In this document: positions 1 to 6,677 of the stretch, piece by piece
How positions within the stretch are numbered: the stretch's first letter is position 1
How the letters are laid out: each line of letters opens with the position of its first letter
Assembly: GCA_905373795.1 (NCBI GenBank)
Contig: CAJPUO010000006.1
Span: 1-33,395 of the forward strand
Length of the DNA stretch: 33,395 bases
Reading direction: 5' to 3'
Source: Candidatus Saccharimonadota bacterium
GTDB lineage: Bacteria; Patescibacteriota; Saccharimonadia; Saccharimonadales; Saccharimonadaceae
Notes under the pieces: model-generated
Seen by the model: the letters and a program-made list of their open reading frames with translations, nothing else
The model's database searches: none
Told to the model about the DNA's origin: nothing
Program-made: the position numbers and the translations under genes

Positions 1-71
1 TTAGTTGCTATTCACTCCTAAGTTTACGAGATGTTCTGGTTTAGTTTAATGGGCCAATAGCAGACACCTTA

Positions 72-148
72 TTGACTTATTAGACAAAAAGAAGTACAGT
101 GAGTAGACCAACACAAAACCGATGGTGTGGTGTGGTAATTGTTATAAC
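72..148 (+). promoter_or_regulatory. Candidate promoters of the lipoprotein gene
   Basis: TTGACT at 72-77 is followed after 17 bp by TACAGT at 95-100. A second -10-like TATAAC lies at 143-148, inside a small GTTATAAC palindrome. Either could drive the gene at 166, which also has an AGGAG ribosome binding site (155-160 region) directly upstream. These are sequence matches only; which one is used cannot be decided. Bases 1-71 hold nothing recognisable. Confidence 0.35.
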
Positions 149-165
149 TACAAAAGAGGAGTTTT

Positions 166-610
166 ATGAAATACGACAAAATAGGACCCACAGAACGCAA
201 TGAACGCAATTGGCTGTCACTGAGAAAAGCTGGCGCAGCGATCGCCATTTTAGCCGCTTCATTCGGCTTGACAGGCTGTAGCGACGCAACATCACCATCT
301 GATAAGACAAACAGTAGCCTCAACGGCAGATGCCGGTCATACCGATCAGAGAGGATATCCCGACGTTGACTGGAAGATAGTTGATTATGGATGTAACGAA
401 GGAGCAGAAGGTTGTGAAGTTGGTGATTTCGGCATAACAGTGAAAGGTTGCGATGACAATAACAATCTGCTCTTTAAGCACGTCTATAGTGGAGACTCTC
501 AATTAATCGTCATTCCTAACAGCCCTGAATGCGGCGGTACTCCGTCAGCATCTGAAAACAGCCCCGCGCCAACCGCTGAGACAACACCCACTCCAGCAAG
601 CGGCAATTAA
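166..610 (+). pseudogene. Frameshifted secreted lipoprotein
   Basis: The first frame begins at ATG 166 behind a good AGGAG site. It encodes a basic N-terminus, a hydrophobic segment and a lipobox ending LTGCS, typical of a signal-peptidase II lipoprotein. That frame stops at 367-369. Coding character continues in the +1 frame to TAA at 608-610, giving a Cys-containing domain (NEGAEGCEVGDFGITVKGC) and a Pro/Thr-rich tail. Removing one A from the short A run near 308-312 would join both parts into one protein of about 147 residues (SPSDKTTVASTADAGHTD junction). I therefore read it as one gene with a one-base insertion. Whether this is real decay, phase variation or a sequencing error is open. 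No known family was recognised. It would be membrane-anchored and face the outside. Confidence 0.7.
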
Positions 611-654
611 ACTTGACATCACAGTTTATTCTCGCCAAATCGCCGCGCCTCTGT

Positions 655-660
655 TATAAT
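655..660 (+). promoter_or_regulatory. -10 box of der
   Basis: A perfect TATAAT ends 10 nt before the der ATG at 671 and no ribosome binding site follows it. A TTGACA at 613-618 is 36 bp upstream, too far for a standard 17-bp spacer. The layout fits a leaderless or almost leaderless transcript, as at many other genes here. Confidence 0.6.
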
Positions 661-670
661 AGGCGTACTT

Positions 671-2341
671 ATGTCTAGTAAATTACCTACTGTCGCCATC
701 ATCGGCCAAGCTAACGTTGGCAAAAGTTCGCTGTTCAACCGCTTGACGCGCGCCCGCACCGCCATCGTCGCCCGCGAAGCCGGCACCACCCGTGACAACG
801 TCGTTGGCAAAGTTTCGTATAAGCGCCGCTCTTCATCTCCTGAGAAAGCTGCGATAAGCGCGCCACCTCCTGCGCTAGAGGCTGTGAAACGTTCGCGAGG
901 AGCGAACGTTTCAGCCGAACGCTCGCAACAAATCTCCGGTGGAGATTTGAGCGAAAAGAGTACTCCAGAGAAGGAGCGTGGCGCTGGCGCAACCGCCAGC
1001 CTCTCCGACAAGTCGATAGCTCTGCGGACGGCGTTGCCGGATGCATTCGACATGGAGGAGACGGCTGGCGGTCGCGCTGCAGCAGACACGCACGCCGAAT
1101 TCTGGCTCATCGACACCGCCGGCCTCAAACCCGCCGAAGATGAATTCGAAGCCACCATCCAAGACCAAATCGCCGACGCCTCCGCCGCAGCCGACGTCAT
1201 TCTCGTCATGATCGACTCCACCGTCTACCCATCAGACGCTGATCGCCAACTAGCCAAAAAAGCCTTAAAGAGTGGCAAACCCGTCCTCCTCATCGCCAAT
1301 AAAGCTGACCTCAAAGGCTCGCTCCATACCGACGAATTCAAACGCCTCGGCATCAAAACCATCATCAAAACCTCTGCCGAACACAACATCGGCATCTCTG
1401 AACTACTTGACAACATCGCCGATCTCATTCCGCCAGCCACTCAAACCGCGCCTGACGACATCATCCGTGTCGCCTTGATCGGCCGGCCAAACGTCGGCAA
1501 AAGCAACCTGTTCAACACCCTGGCAGGCAAACAGCAAGCCATCGTCGCCAACGTTGCCGGTACCACCCGAGACGTCAACCGCGTCCAAGTCCGCTACCAT
1601 GGCCAAACCATCGAGCTGCTCGACACCGCCGGCATTCGCCGCCAGGGCAAGCAAGAAACCGGCATCGAAAAGTTCTCGGTTCTACGCACCATGCAGGCCA
1701 TCAATGAAGCCGACATCTGCTTGCTGCTGATGGACGTCAATGAGCTCAACGTCCAGCTCGACCAACGCCTGGCCGGCATCATCGACGAAGCAGGTAAGGG
1801 GCTCGTACTGGTGGTCAGCAAATGGGACTCCGTCGAAGGCAAAGACGCCTACACCCGCGACGAACTAGCGCCGCAAATCAGCTATCATTTCAAATTCACA
1901 CCCTACGCACCGCTGATTTTCACTTCATCAGTCACTGGTCAAAACGTCGCCAAATTGTTCGACCTAGCCCTCGACATTTACAAGCGCCGCCGCCAAGAAT
2001 GCAAGACCCGCATCCTCAACGACCTCTTACAAAAAGCCGTCGCCGCTCATCCGCCAGCCGGCCTAAAGAACTCGCATCCGAAACTCCGCTACATCGTCCA
2101 GACCGACACAGCCCCGCCGTGGTTCGTCATCTACGGCAGTAACCTGAAATTCGTCCACTGGAGCTACAAACGCTACCTCGAACGGACTCTGCGTGAAGCC
2201 TTCAACTTCGCCGGTACACCCATCAAACTATCTTTCCGCGACGAAAAGCAGCTCAAAGCCAACCGCGAACGCATCGCCCGCGGCCTGGCACCAGTCACCA
2301 AGGCTTACAAACAAGCCAAAGAAAACGAAAAACGCAAATAA
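671..2341 (+). CDS. der: Ribosome biogenesis GTPase Der (EngA) with a large G1-domain insertion
   Basis: Der carries two tandem GTPase domains and a KH-like C-terminal domain and acts in 50S ribosomal subunit maturation. Domain 1 has the P-loop GQANVGKS (12-19), switch TTRD (39-42), DTAG (148-151) and NKAD (210-213). Domain 2 has GRPNVGKS (271-278), TTRD, DTAGI (318-322) and SKWD (383-386). The KH-like tail ends in a Lys-rich stretch. At 556 residues it is about 100 longer than usual. The excess is a segment of about 90 residues (52-142) between switch I and the DTAG motif of domain 1. It contains a palindromic element (residues 64-105) shared with TopA. The start is ATG 671, leaderless behind TATAAT. 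All GTP-binding motifs are intact, so the protein is probably functional with the insertion looped out. Confidence 0.95.
   Translation: MSSKLPTVAIIGQANVGKSSLFNRLTRARTAIVAREAGTTRDNVVGKVSYKRRSSSPEKAAISAPPPALEAVKRSRGANVSAERSQQISGGDLSEKSTPEKERGAGATASLSDKSIALRTALPDAFDMEETAGGRAAADTHAEFWLIDTAGLKPAEDEFEATIQDQIADASAAADVILVMIDSTVYPSDADRQLAKKALKSGKPVLLIANKADLKGSLHTDEFKRLGIKTIIKTSAEHNIGISELLDNIADLIPPATQTAPDDIIRVALIGRPNVGKSNLFNTLAGKQQAIVANVAGTTRDVNRVQVRYHGQTIELLDTAGIRRQGKQETGIEKFSVLRTMQAINEADICLLLMDVNELNVQLDQRLAGIIDEAGKGLVLVVSKWDSVEGKDAYTRDELAPQISYHFKFTPYAPLIFTSSVTGQNVAKLFDLALDIYKRRRQECKTRILNDLLQKAVAAHPPAGLKNSHPKLRYIVQTDTAPPWFVIYGSNLKFVHWSYKRYLERTLREAFNFAGTPIKLSFRDEKQLKANRERIARGLAPVTKAYKQAKENEKRK
860..984 (+). 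repeat. Palindromic protein-embedded element, copy 1 (inside der)
   Basis: This 125-bp stretch matches 17728-17852 in topA, with about 16 differences by hand count, and is read in the same frame (residues 64-105 of Der; shared core LEAVKRSRGA). It contains a perfect 11-bp hairpin (886-896 with 902-912, 5-nt loop). A second 8-bp hairpin AAATCTCC/GGAGATTT lies at 929-948. Partly degenerate outer arms begin with GCGCCAC at 860 and end with GTGGCGC at 984. Two antisense frames are also open across it. A further inverted pair flanks its right side (ACCGCCAGCC at 992-1001 with GGCTGGCGGT at 1063-1072). The pattern resembles Rickettsia palindromic elements inserted in frame in proteins. Confidence 0.85.
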
Positions 2342-2369
2342 ACCCGCCCTAAAATTATAAAGCAAGATT

Positions 2370-3233
2370 ATGAAACAGACGGCAAAAATCAAGAGATTCA
2401 TCACTCTCAACCCGCTACTAGGCTGCGTCGTCGTCTACGCTATCTGCTACTTTTTCCGCCTAATTGAATATCTGGTCTTACGGACGGATGAAGGTACCTT
2501 TGGCGAGAACCTTGTTCACAAGATCGCCGGTATTGCGATAATTTTCATAGTTCTGCGCATTCTCCATCTGCGGTGGCGAGATATTGGTTTTAGGTCCAAA
2601 CATTGGCTTAAGAATATCGGGCTGGGACTGTGCCTTGGCGCCTTCTTCTACGCCATCGCTTACACCGTTGAGTTCATCATCCTCAACTGCCAAGGGGATA
2701 GCCCTACGCTAAAACTAATCGCCGGTAGCTTTTCTCTCACCAAAAGCAATGAACTCGTCAGCGTCAGTATCGGCTTTGTCATATTGTTCAACATTTTTAA
2801 TGTATGGATGGAAGAGGGGCTATTTCGTGGACTGTTCGTCCGTATCTTGCAGCAGAAATACACCTTTGCTAAAGCCATCCTTGCTAGTGCCTTGCTGTTC
2901 GGCTTGTGGCACTTGGCGATGCCGCTGCGTGCTTTTCTCGACGGCGAATTGTCATGGAGTGGCATGGTGCTTTTGGGTGCCGGCTACGCCTTACTCTCAT
3001 GTTTGATCGGTTTAAAGCTAAGCCTCTTATACAAGATAACCGGCAGTCTGTGGCTGGGGCTGGCTGATCATTTCTTAAACAATGTAATTATCAACATTGT
3101 TCATATCAAGTCGGCGCAAGGCCACGACAAACTGCAAATCGTGCGAATCGTCCTGGCGCAGCTACTGTCTTTGGTCTTTGTGTGTATAATTTTTAGACAT
3201 ACGAAGAAGCGGAATAAGCATTTACTAGAATAA
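2370..3233 (+). CDS. CPBP-family intramembrane metalloprotease
   Basis: This is a 287-residue polytopic membrane protein with the CPBP/CAAX-protease (Abi, Rce1-like) motifs. EEGLFR (E148, E149, R153) is followed by FGLWHL with H181 and by DHFLNN with H234. These residues make up the glutamate-histidine active site of the family. Several hydrophobic helices precede and follow. Family members process prenylated proteins or peptides or act in bacteriocin immunity; the substrate here is unknown. TATAAA at 2356-2361 lies 8 nt before the ATG, again a leaderless layout, 28 nt after der. The methionine at 2370 is the first in frame and gives a normal-length protein. Confidence 0.85.
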   Translation: MKQTAKIKRFITLNPLLGCVVVYAICYFFRLIEYLVLRTDEGTFGENLVHKIAGIAIIFIVLRILHLRWRDIGFRSKHWLKNIGLGLCLGAFFYAIAYTVEFIILNCQGDSPTLKLIAGSFSLTKSNELVSVSIGFVILFNIFNVWMEEGLFRGLFVRILQQKYTFAKAILASALLFGLWHLAMPLRAFLDGELSWSGMVLLGAGYALLSCLIGLKLSLLYKITGSLWLGLADHFLNNVIINIVHIKSAQGHDKLQIVRIVLAQLLSLVFVCIIFRHTKKRNKHLLE

Positions 3234-3246
3234 ACTGTTTGTTTAG

Positions 3247-3444
3247 CTATAGCTCCTCATCCTGGTCGGGACTGAAAGAGACAATCCCTATTCCACGTTG
3301 ATATGCTGCAATAGCCTCTTCAACCAGTCTATCAACACAAATATGTCTGCCCTCAGGCATCTTTTCTAGTGCAATGTGCGTCGTTTCATATTTATCAATA
3401 GCACCTGGACTATTACGATATTTTGTAAAACACCATTTTTGTGA
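3247..3444 (-). pseudogene. Possible gene remnant, C-terminal part only
   Basis: A minus-strand frame here reads like protein (segments KYRNSPGAIDKYETTHIALE and HICVDRLVEEAIAAYQRG), ending at TAA 3247. No convincing start codon or ribosome binding site is found near its 5' side. The longer open frame upstream runs antisense through the gene at 3460. It may be the 3' remnant of a lost gene or chance. No family was recognised. Confidence 0.2.
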
Positions 3445-3459
3445 TATAGCACGTGGTGT

Positions 3460-4071
3460 ATGTGTGAGATTGTTGACCCTTACGAGTCTAGAGTTATTAT
3501 TGATGCAGAGCCTTATTTTAGCGAAGAGACTACACCCGACTCCATGCGCGTCGGTTTTGTTAGAAGCATCGAGTTGGCGTATCCAGACAGTAACGACAAA
3601 AAGCGCAGAGAAACCACTGTAAGAGTCACTCTTCTTGTTGGAGACACAGGCTACCATGAATCTTTAATAAAACGTGCTAATCAAGAAGATTCGTCCGAAA
3701 GAAATTCGTCCGAAGAAGATTCGTCTATAATTGATATGCCTGAAGGTACTGGCTGCACAACAGCAAGTATATCTATTGCAGCAGAGCCAGGCAATGACCC
3801 GCGTTCAAATTTTAGCGAAGTTGTGGTTGGCGCTGAAATGCTAAAAACAGACAGCGCTGAATCAGATAAAGATTTTCAGGAACAAAAAGAAGCTATCGAG
3901 AAACTTATGAGAGCAGTTGGACAAGCAGCGGCTCAAGCAGCGCTTGTATCGCTCTCTGACTTATTAAAAGGCGGTATCGTTTTTATAGTGGAACCTGGGA
4001 AAGGAGAGGAGCCAAGCGGTAATTTTTATCCAATAATTACCGTTGACAACCCAGATTCCTCTGCAGAATAA
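3460..4071 (+). CDS. Unknown acidic protein
   Basis: This 203-residue reading frame starts at ATG 3460, 10 nt after a weak -10-like TATAGC (3445-3450). The product is acidic. A low-complexity Ser/Glu/Asp segment with tandem SSE(R/E) units lies around residues 78-90, where the DNA repeats ATTCGTCCGAA-like units. A helical Gln/Ala-rich stretch (about 150-170) is followed by a short hydrophobic run GGIVFIV. No signal peptide, transmembrane helix or known motif was recognised. Codon choice is more A+T-rich than in der or topA, which may point to an accessory gene. The shadowing minus-strand frame has weaker coding character. Function unknown. Confidence 0.55.
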   Translation: MCEIVDPYESRVIIDAEPYFSEETTPDSMRVGFVRSIELAYPDSNDKKRRETTVRVTLLVGDTGYHESLIKRANQEDSSERNSSEEDSSIIDMPEGTGCTTASISIAAEPGNDPRSNFSEVVVGAEMLKTDSAESDKDFQEQKEAIEKLMRAVGQAAAQAALVSLSDLLKGGIVFIVEPGKGEEPSGNFYPIITVDNPDSSAE

Positions 4072-4078
4072 AAATCAT

Positions 4079-4119
4079 TAGCTATACATAAGTCTTAAGT
4101 TTATAGACTTATAAAGCTA
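4079..4119 (+). terminator. Inverted repeat after the acidic-protein gene
   Basis: TAAGTCT at 4089-4095 pairs with AGACTTA at 4105-4111, and the outer TAGCT at 4079-4083 pairs with AGCTA at 4115-4119. It begins 8 nt after the stop of the preceding gene. There is no adjacent T run; a weak hairpin with T6 follows at about 4140-4157. It probably marks the 3' end of the transcript. Confidence 0.4.
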
Positions 4120-4219
4120 GCCTCACACCTCACGTCAGAGCTCGCGGGGCTGTTTTTTAATTTTTATCGTCATTTTCACCCTATTTTTGCCTAAAATTCA
4201 AGAAAATTGCGCTAATCTA

Positions 4220-4250
4220 TTGACTTCGGCGTTCGGATATGATATATATA
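4220..4250 (+). promoter_or_regulatory. Strong promoter with TGATATATATATCA palindrome
   Basis: TTGACT at 4220-4225 is separated by 17 bp from TATATA at 4243-4248, which sits inside an AT palindrome followed by CAG. The same arrangement (TTGACTT, 17 bp, TGATATATATCAG) is found at 16036-16068. The palindrome overlapping the -10 box could be a shared operator. It would drive the unit ending in the hammerhead ribozyme. Confidence 0.6.
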
Positions 4251-4317
4251 TCAGCTTTTGTTGACAGATGTTTGACGTTTTGTCCAAAAGTGTATTTTGA
4301 CAAGCAGTTGAGAATAG

Positions 4318-4384
4318 AGCAAGGTGAGATTTTATGGCGTTATTTTAGCGGAGGCAAAATAGTGTCGTGAAACCTCATCTTGCT
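4318..4384 (+). promoter_or_regulatory. Structured 5' leader
   Basis: An 11-bp stem pairs AGCAAGGTGAG (4318-4328) with CTCATCTTGCT (4374-4384), with one G-U pair. It encloses a hairpin TATTTT/AAAATA (4341-4346 with 4356-4361) whose loop displays GGAGG. Two very short frames start inside it (ATG 4334, 4 codons; GTG 4367, 12 codons). The direct repeat CCGTCCGGG occurs at about 4391 and 4432 just downstream. The sequestered Shine-Dalgarno-like sequence suggests post-transcriptional control, but the ligand or role is unknown. Confidence 0.4.
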
Positions 4385-4457
4385 TACACGCCGTCCGGGC
4401 GTTGAGCAGTGTTTTACAGAACATGGACATTCCGTCCGGGTGAGGAGAGAGACTATC

Positions 4458-4859
4458 GTGAGGTACCACGACGACTCAGAATTGGGGAAGGGTTTTGTAC
4501 TCTTCCTCATCATCGTCTTCGTTGCCATTTTTGGCATTCGGGGCTGCGCCACTTCGGTGGCGCAAGGAAACACACATGTCGAGACCGTCACAATTTGTGG
4601 CAAAGAGTCCGTACAGCGCAGCGGCGAAAACGCCGGGCACGAATATCGTGTCTACACGAGCGGGGCCACGTATGTGGTGAAGGACTATTTTGGGACAGGG
4701 GGTTCACGCTTTAGTAGCGCGGACCTCTACGGCCGCATCAGGATCGGTGAAACCTACGTCATCAGGTCCTACGGGTACAGAGTACCCTGGACCTCAAGCT
4801 TCTGGAACATCGAAAGCGTTACGCCCACACAGCAGGAGCCCACTGGCACCTGCGACTGA
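4458..4859 (+). CDS. Small membrane protein resembling actinophage proteins
   Basis: I start this 133-residue protein at GTG 4458, which has GAGGAGAG 8-15 nt upstream. The frame stays open further upstream to TTG 4380, but no ribosome site supports that. A short charged N-terminus is followed by one transmembrane helix (GFVLFLIIVFVAIFGI), possibly with a lipobox-like GCAT. An extracytoplasmic domain then contains HEYRVYTSGATYVVKDYF and YGRIRIGETYVIRSYGYR. From memory this domain resembles small membrane proteins common in actinobacteriophage genomes; that is recollection, not a search. Base usage is richer in G than in neighbouring plus-strand genes. With its own promoter, structured leader and a 3' hammerhead ribozyme it looks like an acquired unit. 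Confidence 0.65.
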   Translation: MRYHDDSELGKGFVLFLIIVFVAIFGIRGCATSVAQGNTHVETVTICGKESVQRSGENAGHEYRVYTSGATYVVKDYFGTGGSRFSSADLYGRIRIGETYVIRSYGYRVPWTSSFWNIESVTPTQQEPTGTCD

Positions 4860-4928
4860 CATCGCGACTGGCAAGCTGCCGAGAATCCTTGGCGGTCTCT
4901 CTCCGCCGTGTATATTCTCCTGCTTGTC

Positions 4929-4985
4929 AGTTCGCTCCATAGATGCGTGTCTATGCTGATGAGTCGGAAACGACGAAAGCGAACT
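4929..4985 (+). ncRNA. Type III hammerhead ribozyme
   Basis: All core elements are present in order. Stem III 5' strand AGTTCGC is at 4929-4935, U16.1 at 4936 and H17 (C) at 4937. Stem I pairs CATAG (4938-4942) with CTATG (4951-4955) around an 8-nt loop. The conserved CTGATGA is at 4956-4962. Stem II pairs GTCG (4963-4966) with CGAC (4971-4974), capped by GAAA. The conserved GAAA is at 4975-4978 and stem III 3' strand GCGAACT at 4979-4985. Predicted self-cleavage is between 4937 and 4938. The stem III strand runs into T5, so the same hairpin could also end transcription. It lies about 70 nt after the phage-like gene and 3 nt before the end of the convergent CobW gene. Confidence 0.93.
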
Positions 4986-4987
4986 TT

Positions 4988-5956
4988 TTACCCAAATATC
5001 ATTAATTGTGCTGCTAGGGCTTCGCGCGTAATTTCATCCGCCCGCTCGCCGATGAACACGATTTTTGCCACCTCCTCGGGCCTAGCGTTAGCTATCTGAA
5101 TCTGCTGTTCGGTCGCCTCCACGTGCTGGCGCGTGCCGTTGTCACTGATAAAGCAGCCTTTCATTCGCCGCAGGCCATACGCCGCGAACAGCTCCGGCCA
5201 CATGTTTTCCAGCGCCGACTGGGCGATATTCATACCCGAGACGTCCAGCACGGCATACGTCGGATTATCCGGCACCGCCAGTTCGCCGTCATACGTATCA
5301 AAAAACGCCAACAGTCCCGACGGCGTGGTGATTTTACTGAGGTCAAACCGACCGTGCGGCGCGCTCAGCACCTTGGCGTAGGGCAGGGCGCGGCGTTTTA
5401 TGTCGTATTCAGCCAGCTCGCTATCGTTCAGCAAGTCCTCCTTGGTCACCAAAATCACATCTGCGGCTTGTAGCTCAACCTCGTGCGCTGGTTCAATGCC
5501 GTGCAAAATCTCGTGCGCATCGATCACGTAAAAACTCTGCATCAGCTCGTACTTATTGAAGATTTGTGCATTAATGAGTTTTTCCACCAAATTCATCGTT
5601 CGCGCCACGCCCGTCGCCTCGATAAACACTGGCGCTGGAGAATTGCGGCAAAAGTCCAGTAACATCCTGGTTAGCGCGTGTTTCGACGAGCAGCAGACGC
5701 AGTCGCCAGCCAGCGTCGTCACCATCTCCGCCAGACCCTCCAATCTGTAGCCGTCGACATTTTCATTGGCATATTCATTTTCAATCACCCGCACACCCTT
5801 ATAGTCACTTTGTTGCAATAAGAATTCCAGCACGCTAGTCTTGCCGGCACCCAGCGAGCCGTTCACCAAATAAAGCGGCACCTTGTCAACAACCGCCCGC
5901 GCTTCGTCAAACGCCGCATTAACACTAAATTCCAAATCATCATCGCGTTTCGCCAT
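4988..5956 (-). CDS. COG0523/CobW-family metal-chaperone GTPase 1
   Basis: This 322-residue G3E GTPase has the P-loop GSLGAGKT (33-40) and the metal-binding CxCC motif GDCVCC (C86, C88, C89). An ENEYANENVDG switch segment follows the P-loop and TKEDLL plays the NKxD role. The CobW C-terminal domain contains the GLRRMKG segment. Family members deliver zinc, cobalt or other metals to client proteins and are often under Zur control; the client here is unknown. An upstream ATG at 5983 is in frame, but I choose 5956 because a minus-strand TATAAT (5968-5963) lies 6 nt before it, giving a leaderless start. It is divergent from pth and a paralogue of the gene at 10134. Confidence 0.9.
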   Translation of the reverse strand: MAKRDDDLEFSVNAAFDEARAVVDKVPLYLVNGSLGAGKTSVLEFLLQQSDYKGVRVIENEYANENVDGYRLEGLAEMVTTLAGDCVCCSSKHALTRMLLDFCRNSPAPVFIEATGVARTMNLVEKLINAQIFNKYELMQSFYVIDAHEILHGIEPAHEVELQAADVILVTKEDLLNDSELAEYDIKRRALPYAKVLSAPHGRFDLSKITTPSGLLAFFDTYDGELAVPDNPTYAVLDVSGMNIAQSALENMWPELFAAYGLRRMKGCFISDNGTRQHVEATEQQIQIANARPEEVAKIVFIGERADEITREALAAQLMIFG

Positions 5957-5962
5957 ACATCT

Positions 5963-5994
5963 ATTATACGTCATCACGACCAAGGTGCTATACT
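5963..5994. promoter_or_regulatory. Divergent -10 boxes of the cobW gene and pth
   Basis: TATAAT on the minus strand (5968-5963) serves the CobW gene starting at 5956. TATACT on the plus strand (5989-5994) serves pth starting at 6001. Each lies exactly 6 nt from its start codon, so both mRNAs should begin at or next to the ATG. No Fur-type palindrome is seen between the genes. Confidence 0.65.
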
Positions 5995-6000
5995 AAGGCT

Positions 6001-6561
6001 ATGAAAGTCATTCTGGCCCTTGGCAATCCTGGCGAAAAGTATACTTACACGCGGCATAATGCTGGTTTTTTGGTGATTGATCAGCTGACGGCAGGGCAGA
6101 GTACACATTTTAGCAATAAGCCGAAATTCTCGGCTAATATCGCCGAATTGAACATGTCTGGAGAAAAAATTCTCCTCGTCAAACCGACCACCTACTATAA
6201 CGAGGTTGGTATTTCCGCTCGGGCGATTTTAGATTTTTATAAGTTAACGCTTGATGACTTACTGATTATTCACGATGACACTGACCTTGATTTTGGCAAA
6301 ATCCGCGTCCGTAGAGGCGGCCGCGACGCTGGCAGCAACGGCTTAAAATCGCTTCATGCTCACATTGGTTCTGACTTTTGGCATATTCGTATCGGCACCG
6401 ACAACTTACTGCGACGGCAAATTGGCGATGTTGATTTCGTCCTCAGCAAGTTTAATGCCGACGAGCGAACAATCCTCCGCGACTGGACGATTCCCGAAGC
6501 AATCAAGCTGATCAGCACATTTCTTGATGATACGATTGAACCGCTCAGCGTCACGCTCTAA
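6001..6561 (+). CDS. pth: Peptidyl-tRNA hydrolase
   Basis: Pth cleaves peptidyl-tRNA dropped by stalled ribosomes and recycles the tRNA. The 186-residue protein has the family opening LALGNPGEKYTYTRHNAGF with catalytic H19 and N9, then KPTTYYNEVG and DDTDLDFGKIRVRRGG. The loop reading GHNGLRS in most family members is GSNGLKS here, so the usual His after GG(R)xxG is a Ser. TFMN has become TYYN. The fold and the catalytic His are kept. Translation starts at ATG 6001, leaderless behind TATACT. The gene is convergent with the DUF475 gene at 6678. Confidence 0.93.
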   Translation: MKVILALGNPGEKYTYTRHNAGFLVIDQLTAGQSTHFSNKPKFSANIAELNMSGEKILLVKPTTYYNEVGISARAILDFYKLTLDDLLIIHDDTDLDFGKIRVRRGGRDAGSNGLKSLHAHIGSDFWHIRIGTDNLLRRQIGDVDFVLSKFNADERTILRDWTIPEAIKLISTFLDDTIEPLSVTL

Positions 6562-6589
6562 TCCCCAACGCATCACCACGCCACTACGC

Positions 6590-6637
6590 TTGCGACATTA
6601 GACCAAATAAATTATTATTGCAACAATGTCGCAATAG
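6590..6637. promoter_or_regulatory. Hairpin and Fur-box-like palindrome between convergent genes
   Basis: TTGCGACATT (6590-6599) and AATGTCGCAA (6625-6634) form a perfect 10-bp inverted repeat with a 25-bp loop. Overlapping it, TTATTGCAA-N5-TCGCAATAG (6615-6637) matches the fur-upstream operator TTATTGCAA-N5-TTGCAATAA at 16 of 18 arm positions. It lies after pth and after the convergent DUF475 gene, so it is not an ordinary promoter operator. It may act as a terminator-like structure or a distal repressor site. Confidence 0.4.
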
Positions 6638-6677
6638 CAAACGCTTCTGCTCAAAACGAAAAAATCCCAAGTACTAA

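Noticed and set aside
619..1221. 200-codon open frame antisense to der
   Set aside because: It is a shadow of der; it has no promoter or family match. Its similarity to the antisense frame in topA comes from the shared palindromic element.
5813..5826. Fur half-site TTGTTGCAATAA inside cobW 1
   Set aside because: It lies in codons for a Leu-Gln-Gln run, and no paired half-site is present.
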